Source: Rutpela maculata | Lineage: Eukaryota > Arthropoda > Insecta > Coleoptera > Cerambycidae | Reading direction: 5' to 3' | Length of the DNA stretch: 64,000 nucleotides | Assembly: GCA_936432065.2 (NCBI GenBank) | Contig: OW386292.2 | Span: 16,584,918-16,648,917 of the forward strand | Shown: in pieces, positions 54,727 to 64,000 of the stretch | Numbering within the stretch: the first letter of the stretch is position 1 | Layout: the number at the start of each line of letters is the position of its first letter | Position numbers and translations under genes: made by a program | Notes under the pieces: model-generated | What the model was told of the DNA's origin: nothing | The model's input: the letters and a program-made list of their open reading frames with translations, nothing else | The model's database searches: none

Positions 54727-55457
54727 CGCTCCTTTATCTATGATTATAAATCTTAATTGATTTCGGTTTTTCTCGTATAAGTCGTAGGTCATCAAAGCTA
54801 TTAGTTTGTCTATATTAAAATGACCCCTGTATCTTTTTCATTATTTCTTAATAATAAAAATCTGCGAACGTAAATATTAATTTAAAAAAATGCAATTTCA
54901 ATTACTATGTTACGAAAATCCTATAACATTTGTTAAATTAGAATTATATCAGCAATTTTGTAGCTAACTGACGCGTTGATATCCATATTAATATTTATTA
55001 AGGAGGTGCATAGCATTGTAAATTATGTTGCTTCTGGGGTGTTTGCTTCTGGAAGTACCGCCTTGCTGCACACTATCAAGCCTAGACTATCGAATTGAAA
55101 GTGTCAGAGCGTTGATTATGTACTGAAAACCCGCTCTCAACAACATGTACTATGCGTTGTTCGTTTCATATCTTCCATTCGTAGATAGATAGAAAAATTA
55201 AATTTTTTCCTTAGTTTATAATGAATTATATGTATGTTGGCAAGGCAGGAAATTTGAATCATATGTTTTTTGAATCAAAGTGTTATAAATTTAAGTTTGG
55301 ATTCAAAAATAATACCTACATTTTTTAAATAAATTTTCTACTATTGGGAGCTTACGATTATCTAATAAAATATTTCTATTTTCACACAGCATTTGTAGTA
55401 CAGTCCAATTGATTTAATTTAATTTTTTTCGGCTACAACATTCTACCTAAAATTGTA
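54727..55457. other. MIOX upstream region; no gene seen
   Basis: A GC-richer stretch at about 55030-55160 lies 400 bp upstream of the predicted MIOX start and could hold regulatory elements. No coding feature is recognised. Confidence 0.35.
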
Positions 55458-56130
55458 TTGTTGATTCTTATGTATTATGACCTCCCGATTACGAAAAAAA
55501 TATTTACGCCCAAAAATTCCTTGCGCATCAAAAATTATATGCATGACGTTGAAATATGCAGAGAAGACGCCGATACTACAATCGTTAAAACTGCTATTGA
55601 TATGAAAACCGAAGATAATCAAGTTATAATAGTTGGTGACCTTTTGGTTATACTCACTGACTCAACTAGCATGGAATCATCATAACAAAATCTATTTTTA
55701 CAAACTTAAGATTAATAAAGTAATTGACAAACATTATGATGAAAATAGAATTGTCTGCAACTCCACTTACTGAAGATGTATTAGAAAAACACTGTTTAAG
55801 AGTATATTTCCAAGTCCAATAATGGTTAGGTTTTGAGAAAGATCCGTTACAATTCGGGTGGCTTAAAACTGAGAATAGCTTAATGCCTGATGTTATGAGT
55901 GAAAGTTATGCTTTTCCTAAAAATGTAAGAAAGGCTGTAAAAATAATCAGTGTAGCTGTAGAAAACTGAATATATAATGTTCTGTTCTATGTGTCTATTG
56001 TAAAGGAAATAATTTTGCCAATGTTTCGTCTACCTTTGATGAATCGGCTATCGATGAGGAATGGGGTGAAATTATGGTATCTGACGGTAATGAAACTAAT
56101 ATAGTATATTTCATTTTGTTTCGATGAAAA
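55458..56130 (+). pseudogene. relic of a second uncharacterised insect transposon protein
   Basis: The first frame reads EICREDADTTIVKTAIDMKT and VIIVGDLLVILTDST (a VGEDVDLLV-like block with a short deletion). Further on, in order, come LTEDVLEKHCLRVYFQVQ, WLGFEKDPLQFGWLKTEN and the cysteine-rich tail CKNNQCSCRK...C..C.YCKGNNFANVSS, then DESAIDEEWGEIMVSDGN. This order (DADT...VG-D-DLL...R.FHQVQ.W.G...GW...Cys-rich tail) is one I have seen in many unnamed multicopy insect proteins. Stops break it repeatedly. Confidence 0.65.
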
Positions 56131-56499
56131 TTGGGTGAAAAAAGCAAGTATTTTTAAAAAAGCCAGTATTTTTAAAATTCCCATCCGATTACTAGTACAA
56201 GATATATTAACCAGATAAGTGGAAAATCCGTGAAAGCCCGTCAAAAAGTGCATATGACTTTTGACGCACAAGAAATTTTTGGGTGCAAATATTTTTTTTC
56301 GTAATCAAGAAGAAGTTGTTAGTATTATTCTTTTATTCAGTCATTTTATATATTGTCTATTTGTTTTTATTATGTTAGTAATAGATTGTGCTACAGATAG
56401 ATATAGGTTGCTGTTTATATTTACATATATATGTTCACACATGCATTTCTCTTCTTGGTTTTGTTTTTGTTTTTATATATTTCAACTACGATTTTGTAA

Positions 56500-56572
56500 T
56501 TTTTGACTTACCATATATACAAATTGTATCTTAAATGGTCAATAAACATTCCATTCCATTCCATTCCATAGT
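56500..56572 (+). repeat. LINE 3' end with (CATTC)n tail
   Basis: GGTCAATAAACATTCCATTC followed by further ATTCC units is a typical non-LTR 3' end. No reverse transcriptase is recognisable before it, so only the tail portion remains. Confidence 0.6.
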
Positions 56573-56759
56573 ACATAAGAATCAACAATAAAATTTCAGG
56601 TGAAATGTTGACGCCGAAAAAAACCAATTCAACTGCACTATTGGTGATGCATGTTTTGTCTAAAGATCATTAAGTACTGTCAATTCATTTATGTTGTAGC
56701 AAAACCTCTTATAAGTCAATATTTATTAAATTTGTAGCTGTACGGTAATTGTTAGGATC

Positions 56760-57290
56760 GAATGAGAAATGAAGTTGTGTATCGTTGGCATATGCGTACA
56801 CACTACAGCGCTATCTGTATATTTACAAACATATCTACTGCCTAGACGAGGTAAAGAAGATACCCCAACGCGGAGCCTTGAGGCGCACCTGATGATATTA
56901 ACTGTTTACGAAAATAATTATTTTCAAAACTCTGACTACGAACAGAAAGATTTGACAAAATTTACAGCTATGTCTGAAAAACCAAAATAGTGTAACTTTG
57001 TACATAAAAGTTTACGATTTAATTTGTCGAAAGCCTTTGTGAAGTCAAACAGAATTAAAGCTACAGCTTGTTTATTATCCATGGCTCTAAATATATCGGT
57101 CACATTGACTAAAGCAGAGGTTGTCCTTTTGGAAACCTGACTGAAATAGATGAATAATTTCGTGTTCTTCGAGGTAGTCATTCAGTTGCTGATGCACAAT
57201 TTTTTCAAAAATCTTTGATAAAACATTTGAAATACTTACTGGAAGCGAGTCAGAAATATTTTGAGGATTACCAACCCTTGGCAATGGACC
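56760..57290 (-). pseudogene. LINE reverse-transcriptase N-terminal fragment
   Basis: Two overlapping minus frames read NPQNISDSLPVSISNVLSKI and FEKIVHQQLNDYLEEHEII, then TDIFRAMDNKQAVALILFD and FTKAFDKLNRKLLCTKLHYF. These are reverse-transcriptase blocks 1-3 (the FD.TKAFD block). The later blocks are missing. Confidence 0.8.
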
Positions 57291-59170
57291 AACCAGTGTG
57301 TGCTCCTCTTTTTGTATTTCTGCTTCTACAAATCTTCTTCTTCGTCTTCTTCCTGTTCTTCGTCGTCTTCATCTTCTGATTCCTCCGTCTCTGGTTCTTG
57401 TAGAGTATATGCTGCGATTTCTTTGTGAAATTTATTTTTCCCCTCATTTTTCTTTCCCAGTATGTTTGGTCCTTCCCAGTTTGTTCATGATCCTCTCGAT
57501 TGTTGTTTTCCAGGTGTAACATTTTTAGTTTGCTGCTGTTCAGTGTTAGCGCTTTTTTCAGTAGATGTGTTGGGTCCCTTCTTTGAACACGTCCCCAGTA
57601 CTATCCTTTTTGTGATTGTCTTCCCTTCTAGTAGTGTTGATGTTTTATGTCGCTGTTTTCGTCCTGTTGTTTCTGTGAGTAGTTGCATGATGTTTCTTTC
57701 GGCTCTTCTCAAACTTCTTCTGTTGGCTTTTGTTGTTGCCACGTTTTTAACTCATCTAAGTCATCGTTGGCAGTATGATGGCTATTTACAGCTGTTTGAT
57801 CAGGTCCCATGATAGTTTGTTTTTCTCGATGAACAATATAATTGCCTTGTAACTCTGTATGCCGTTTTTATTCTCTCCTTTACTGTTTTTCTCATTTCCA
57901 GTTGGTTCGTCAGATATGTTTCTAGGTATTTCAGTTTGTTCGTTGCTCTTAGGGAGTAGTCACCTATTTTGTATTCTTCTCCACTGATCCGACTCTCTCT
58001 CTCGTTGACGGGTCTCGCTCCATTATCAGACTTTTCTTGAAGTTTATTTTCAGCCCTGATGTGTCCAGATGCGGTTTTATGTTTTCAAGAAAGTTGAAAA
58101 TTTGTTGCTCTTCTTCTGCGACGATTAGGAGGTCATCGGCGTATGCTAGTACGATTGGGGTTCTCAGTGTTTCCGTGTCTTCGTTGAAGTTTGGTGTTTC
58201 CTTTATTGTGTTTTGTATTACTTGGTCTATGACCGTGGTGAATAGTCGAGAGGGTAGGGGGCATCCTTGTTTGACTCCTCTGTTCTTTTGTCTGTTTCCG
58301 TCATTTGTCCGAACTATTTTTTGGTAGTGGTTTTATGAAGACAGACCTTTATTATCTTGTTTATTAGATTGTGCGGTACTCCTAGGGTGTTGACTATGGC
58401 CTCGTGACTGATGGTGTCAAATGCCTTTGGAGATCTATAGCGACTATGTGCAGTAGGTTTTGTCCCTTCTCTCCATTTTTCTTCCAGTATTCTTCTGGTG
58501 GTGTACATATGATCGTCCGTTGATTTGCCTTTGATGAATGCTGTCTGGCGGTCTTTCAATGTACTTCTCTAGTTGCTCGAGCAGGAATTGTGCGTAGTAT
58601 TTCTATTCTGTTCTGCAGAGTGTTATTCTTCTGTAGTCATCTATACTCATCTATACTCTGTGGCGAGTTGGTTTTTGGGTATTTGTATGGTCGTGCTCCA
58701 TTCCGTAAGCATAGGTGTAGTTTCTCTTCATACTCTGGTGATGATTTCTAGGCTTTTAGCCTTTTCGTACCGCAGTGTTTATTTTGTCTACTCCTGGTGC
58801 TGTGTTTCTTCTAGCTATTATTTCTAGCAGTTGGTCTTTTGATGATGGCTTACCCAAGGGCCAGTGGACTGTTTCTTTTATTAGTTTTGTTGGTTCTTTA
58901 GTTGCATTCTCTTCTTCCTCCAGCTTCTTGTTCCAATGTTGCATTTGTATGTATCTTCTCTTGTGGGTACTATTGTTTCTTCTATATTTTTTTCAGATAT
59001 CTGAAGGTTTGATTTAGTCTTTGTCCTATTGGGAGTGTTCCTATGTTTCCGAAGAATGCTCTACATTTTTCCTCGTCGTGGTTTCTCTCGGCCTCTCTTT
59101 TTTCCTTCAGTGCTTCTTTTAGATTTTCGTTTAAATTCCCCGTCGGGTGTCGTTTGCCTGTGGCCTTCAT
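57291..59170 (-). pseudogene. LINE with decayed reverse transcriptase
   Basis: From the right, MKATGKRHPTGNLNENLKEA starts a Lys/Glu-rich leader. ARRNTAPGVDKIN follows near 58790 and RQTAFIKGKSTDDHMYTTRR near 58540. Then SPKAFDTISHEAIVNTLGVP, NRGVKQGCPLPSRLF (near 58270) and VLAYADDLLIVAEEEQQIF (near 58140) follow, the last keeping an intact YADD. The C-terminus is highly basic (NQRRRNQKMKTTKNRKKTKK near 57360). G-V-K-Q-G-C-P-L instead of GVPQGS points to a clade other than the Jockey-like copies. Stops and frameshifts are frequent. It is GC-richer than its surroundings. Confidence 0.85.
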
Positions 59171-59869
59171 TTTTTTAGCTTTAAAATTAAAATTCGCATT
59201 AATATATTTTCTATAGCTATAAAAATTTATTGTTTGCTCACAAGTTATTACTTTCAAAAACTGAATATATCTAGATTTATTATATTATTAAAAATATACG
59301 TGAAATTAGACAGACGAGTTATTAGGATATTTATTTTGTAATTAGAGAATTTAACAAAGTACCTTCCATACTTTGAAGTATCCACCTAACCTATATTTGA
59401 ATTAGCGTCGTTAGCAGTCACTTAAACGAAGTTTATAAATATCTTTTAATGAACGTAAATGTTATAAATAATAAAGAAAACGCCTTCCTTTATATCCAAT
59501 TACAATGTCTATTTAAACTATTAAACGTAACAATGGTTTTTGATTTCTTTTATGAACCTCGTTATTTATTTTTCAATCTAATAACTTCCATTCAGCCTTC
59601 TCTATCGAGAATTAATAAATAAAACTCCCCCACTTCGGTGTGGTCATAAATTAAACAAAAACGCATTAAACAAAACCGCAGTCATTAAGTAAAGCTTTTA
59701 GAGTCTATTTTATTTTCATTATAGTATAAATGAAACGCCTAAGTAATATAATTTGTTTCAGTTACATAAAAACACCAAGTTAGTTGTGGGGAAGAGCGGG
59801 AAAGGTATTCGATGAAGGAAAAGGTGTAGATAAGCATTCCGACAGACTAATTGGAAACAAAATCAAATC
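59171..59869. other. no gene seen
   Basis: AT-rich spacer between two LINE fragments. Confidence 0.4.
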
Positions 59870-60795
59870 AAATCAGATTTATTTCATATTTAAAAATGCA
59901 ATTTCTTCTTAACACTCGTTTCCGTGTCCAGCCGGACATCCGCTAGCCAAGGCTCCGCGGTAGTTGAAGGGCTGGGCAGGAATGAGGTCGAGATAGAATA
60001 AAATAAATTATCGCAATTAGCCTACTCCTACTTACCTAGGAGGTTCATTAGGGAAGTAAGATAGTAATTATGTCTTACGACTTAACACAAACGAAAAATT
60101 TATCAAACATAACTCGTTGTAAAAAAAGCATATGCACTATTTTAAATTTGGATTGTTGAGGCAGGAAATCAACTCACTAAAAATACCTACTGTAGACAAT
60201 GAAACGTAAAAGGAGAAAGGATATGGCAAGCCGTTGAACTTTTTGTGATTATTAAGTTTTGGTACCAAATGTTTTTGAAGTTTTAAATAATTATATAATG
60301 GAATAATGCCGTTACAACGGGCGTACAGTACTCTGAGGGAGGTGTATCTGCTTGAATTTGATATGAGGCGTAGGAATTTTCGTTCTAAAACAGAGAGTTT
60401 TTTAATTGTCGTGGCCGACGCGCTGCACCACACCGGCGCTGCGTATGTAAGGGCTGGCCTCACGACCGTCGTGTATATCAATTTCTTGTTATTTCTATTT
60501 AGTCTACTATTCCCTGCCATTAGAGGGTACATACTCCTAGACAGGAAATAGACCTTGCGTATAGTTTCGTTTATGTGTTTGTTGTAAGTCATTCTGGTGT
60601 CCAAATGAACTCCTAGATACTTCACGGATTCTTTTGTTTGAGATTGGTGTAATAATTTTGTTTTTTGGGAAATTCTGGAAGAAAACCGTAGTCTCCGATT
60701 TCTCTTCGTTGACCTTGATTTTCCAGCGGTCATAATATGCCTTTGCCCGCGCCACGTATGCTTTAAGCAGCATGTTAGCTGCCTGAGCGCTGTGG
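59870..60795 (-). pseudogene. LINE (Jockey-like) C-terminal fragment with tail
   Basis: A minus frame ending at 60137 carries KESVKYLGVHLDTRMTYNKH, NRNNKKLIYTTVVRPALTYA and APVWCSASATTIKKLSVLER, the thumb and C-terminal region. The preceding part, AYVARAKAYYDRWKIKVNEE, lies in another frame after a frameshift near 60640. The tail AATAAATCTGATTTGATTTG at about 59866-59882 marks the 3' end. Confidence 0.85.
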
Positions 60796-60807
60796 CTAAT
60801 ATCACAC

Positions 60808-61690
60808 GATGTCCGCCGGACGTCCGTTTTATGTCCACTTAATATACTGACGTCCATGAATATAAATTGAACGTCTACCGGACGTCTATCATCGGATTTA
60901 CTTTGAAATTGTACGGAACAGACGTCCTCTGAATGTCCATTTTATGTACGAGAAGTATATACATTTTATGTCCATATAGGGACAGGAGATGGACGTCCAT
61001 TTCGTGTCCGTTAATTTAAATATTATATTTTTGTAATAAATGATAATATCTCCATACCGCTTTCTCTCCAACACGTTTCCGAGATATGTATACATACCAA
61101 CGAATACCACACTGAACGTCCAACATATGTGCCGCAACGGACGTCCTTATGTTCGGAAAGTACACACATTTAAGTCCCTATAGGAACAGCAGCAGGACGT
61201 GTATTTAATATAAAACCAAAAAAACGTTAACAAATCTGGTTTTTCAATTTTACAATGTTTTTGTTTATATTTGACCGTTATCTCTGTAAAATTTATAGTT
61301 TATTTTTGATAGTAATTTGTAATTTGTCATAAATATAATATAATTTCAACCTTTTTTGTAAATTATTAATGATATTATTTGATACTAAACATTTATCAAA
61401 CATTCAAATACTTGCTACATTTTGAAATAAATAGCTATATTAATCTAAGACCTACTTCCAACTATACAGTCTTTAAGCAAGTACTAGTATACCAGGTTAG
61501 TGGCCGAGTGAGTTAAATTACAAATCATGAGTATCGGTGGTTCGATCCCTACTCATTCCGTTTTTTTTTGTCAAAATAATTGGGATGTACAGATATTGTT
61601 CAAGGTTGTGACATTTGGACGTCCCTCTGTTGCCCGTCGAATGTATTTTGAACCAAAAACCAACGTCCATCGGATGGCCTTAAATACATA
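60808..61690. repeat. cluster of GGACGTCC palindromes with a tRNA-like insert
   Basis: GGACGTCC or one-base variants occur near 60818, 60849, 60880, 60919, 60991, 61115, 61139, 61189, 61618 and 61663, often inside phrases such as TTTTATGTCC and GGACGTCCAT. No coding frame is recognised. The left edge coincides with the 5' truncation point of the adjacent LINE. A further ACGTCCGG lies near 61951. Confidence 0.65.
61497..61569 (+). repeat. tRNA-like sequence (Ser/Leu type) with T run
   Basis: GTGGCCGAGTGAGTTAA resembles the A box of class II tRNAs and GGTTCGATCCC is a perfect B box, followed by a run of nine Ts. The acceptor and anticodon stems are poor and the length is short, so it is probably a pseudogene or the head of a SINE. 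Confidence 0.55.
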
Positions 61691-62324
61691 AAACATATTC
61701 CTATTATTTAAAGTTCTTTCTAATAGACCAAAATAACATTTAAAATAATTTTCAAAGTACTTACATAGTACTCATGACATTTTAAATGTAATGTAGTAAG
61801 TGATGGTTTTTTGACAACTAAGTAACAAAATAACATGTTCAATACCATAGATATTATAATATGGAGTCTACTACAAAAAGTTACTCTTGCGCATTTCGGG
61901 CCATCCTATCATTTGAAAAGACAGAGAGATATCACTGCATCATTTGACCAACGTCCGGCCCGTAAACATATTATACTTATATGCATAATCAGCATTGTCC
62001 TAAGAAATTAATAGAAATCCAGTTAGAGGGTGCTGCTCGATTTGTATTCGCCTATTTCCAGAATGTATGATAGTAAAAACGATACAAGAATTAAGTCAAT
62101 TTATTTACCTACAAATTCTTATTTAATTCTAGAAATTTTAAGATATTTAGTTAAGCAGAGCGTACTCTCTGAAAGGTTAAATACGGGTTACTATTGAAAT
62201 ATAAATTGTGTTTTGATTTCCCAACTTAGTTACAAGTTGTGACTTAGTAACATCATCAGCTATATTTTTATAAGTATGCTGTAACAGTTTAAAAATGTAT
62301 ATTCTCGTAGGAGTTAGAATTTTT
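61691..62324. other. no gene seen
   Basis: AT-rich sequence. No frame or repeat boundary is recognised. Confidence 0.4.
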
Positions 62325-62940
62325 TTACTTTGAAATATTTTGATGTTTCATAATATGATAAACCAAGTATACAATATTACAGGAAATTGAAAAGTACACA
62401 GTGGCATAACAGAAATTCAGATGAGAGTTCTCGTCAAGAGATTTTTTAAAAGTACCAAGCAACTCTGTAGATGTAGTAGAGGTTAAATTAATGTTATTTA
62501 TATTGAAGTTTAGATTTGAAAGTTGCTCTTTATAGGGCTTGGTAAATTCAGTGCAGACCATTTTACTCAGGTTAATAATTAGGTGATTCCTTGCACACCA
62601 CTCTATGAAAGATATAAGTATCCCAGTTGTAAGGATGTTAAGCTCGTCTCTGGTTTTTGCAGATATTGTAGTGTAATTAGCATACATAAACAACGCCCCT
62701 CCTTTATATAGGCAAATCATGTATGTACAGGAGAAACAACGGCCCTAATACTCTTCCCTGGGGCGTAACAAGCTCAACATCAAATTGGTCGGAATAGAGA
62801 TCCTCAATTTACTACTAATTTTCTATATGTTACTTAGGAGATAATCCAATCATTAATTGGCCCACGGATTTTTATAGAGTTAAGTTTTTTGAACAGAAGA
62901 AGAGGATTGATAATGTCAAATGCGCGGGATAACTACCATA
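62325..62940 (-). pseudogene. LINE reverse-transcriptase fragment with destroyed active site
   Basis: The minus frame ending at 62325 reads FMYANYTTISAKTRDELNIL, where the catalytic YADD has become YANY. LIINLSKMVCTEFTKPYKEQ and ELLGTFKKSLDENSHLNF follow. Upstream, to about 62940, decayed AFDIINPLLLFKKLNSIKIRG and LRPREEY-like blocks precede it with several stops. Confidence 0.75.
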
Positions 62941-63904
62941 TTATCAGTATCTAGCCTATTAATTATATATTGCGTAAGTTCAGCTGTGTCTGTCTCAGTT
63001 ACAGACAGCTAGTTAATAAACTATTTTTTAAGTTAACTGACTAGCCGAATATAGACAGCTTTTTCAAGAGTTTTTGCGAAAGGACTGAGCGTTACAGCAT
63101 CAGAATAATGTTGGTTCACCATTCGAAAGAATTGCTATTAATATACTGGGGGACCTTTTCACGGAAATAAGAATCTGTTGGTAATTATATATAAATTATT
63201 TTATTAAAATGGATAAAAGCAATAATTAGACCGAGCCAGGAGGCAGATATAGTAGTTGAAGTTCTAGTGGATCATGATCGAGCCGCGGGAGTATATTAGG
63301 GATATCCGGCTGATAAAAACTACTGTCGCAATGCATCTAGAACGATCACGTCATTTTTAAGGAATTTATTGTAGAAATTTTCATGTGATCGTCCACAATT
63401 TCCCTACTTACCCCTTACTGTAGTTGGAACGTTAAAAATGTATTCATCCAATTAATAGTAAATGAGACCACTGACTATTTTATTCGTACAGTTCCAAATG
63501 ACCGAATGCCGTGCAAGAAATATATCGATTTATTTGAAAGTCGTTATTTATTCAATATAACGGATATTTTTTTGCCATTCAGGACACCGCTTGCCATAAT
63601 CTGATACTTAACTCTCAGGGGATGTCATTTGTTATAACAAAATGAGTTGGAAATGATGGATTTATTTTCATTTGTTCTATTTTAATGTAACGAAACAAAA
63701 GGAAGTACAATACCACCACTGCGAAAGTGTGAAATTGGTCGATAGAAGCATTATCCTTAGTAGAACGTAAAAGCCTTATTACCTAAGAACGTCATTGTTT
63801 GTTTTAGATAACGAGCCACAGTGAATAATAATAAAGAATAATGGAAAAATTCAAACTCTTTTGGGGGTAAAGTTAAAAGGTGTGGAAAATGGCTCGAAAA
63901 ATTG
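62941..63904. other. no gene seen
   Basis: AT-rich right flank without recognisable coding sequence. Confidence 0.4.
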
Positions 63905-64000
63905 TGCAAATTGATTTAGTTTATTTATTTCATACTATAAATACAAAGAACTTCTGTCAAAAAAAGAAATTACAGTTACAACAATTAGAATTATCTAAAA
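63905..64000 (-). repeat. probable LINE 3' end running off the window
   Basis: On the minus strand GAAATAAATAAACTAAATC has the same AATAAACTAAA composition as the LINE tail at 12056-12080. This suggests another copy of that family whose body lies beyond the window. Confidence 0.45.

Noticed and set aside
55030..55160. Alternative MIOX first exon or promoter (ATGTTGTTGAGAGCGG, TTTTCAGTAC initiator-like)
   Set aside because: It has a weaker start context and a poor donor compared with the 54630-54726 arrangement. Kept only as a possible regulatory stretch.
57298..58827. Several plus-strand open frames of 70-116 codons
   Set aside because: They are antisense shadows of the minus-strand LINE that carries YADD and other reverse-transcriptase motifs.

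Overview
The window looks like part of an insect chromosome, AT-rich and crowded with transposons; a beetle or similar large-genome insect is an inference only. The signs are two conserved multi-exon animal genes with GT-AG introns, an insect-style start context and initiator, and debris from many arthropod transposon families. No bacterial or viral gene organisation and no CRISPR array was seen.

Two host protein genes lie in tandem, both on the minus strand. The upstream one (54641 down to 29909) encodes myo-inositol oxygenase (MIOX). Six exons give 293 residues with all six di-iron ligands present. The first exon is a 12-base call supported by context. The downstream one (27646 down to 7993) encodes SLC35F6, a ten-helix drug/metabolite-transporter superfamily protein. 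Its eight exons join in perfect phase to 380 residues. About 2.3 kb separates the two coding regions. A complete tRNA-Pro(TGG) gene sits in MIOX intron 2, also on the minus strand, with a Pol III T-run terminator.

Nearly everything else is mobile-element material inside introns and flanks. SLC35F6 introns hold LINE reverse-transcriptase fragments, a 3.1-kb foldback element with 140-bp internal tandem units, a 2.8-kb TTAA-flanked element with a dispersed GTGACGGTCGTGAG-like motif, a dead Tc1-like transposase, and hairpins. MIOX introns hold a recent-looking mariner-like element with an intact 338-codon transposase and a second, internally deleted copy in opposite orientation, a Penelope-like GIY-YIG fragment inside long inverted arms, several LINEs, a G-rich 670-bp repeat family in four copies, and a broken gene of an uncharacterised arthropod transposon protein.

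The flanks (1-7.9 kb and 55-64 kb) hold a TIR element with subterminal repeats, a mariner pseudogene, more LINE fragments, a second uncharacterised transposon-gene relic and a cluster of GGACGTCC palindromes next to a tRNA-like sequence. I found no convincing new host pathway. The least explained structures are the foldback element, the two motif-array elements and the inverted-copy mariner.
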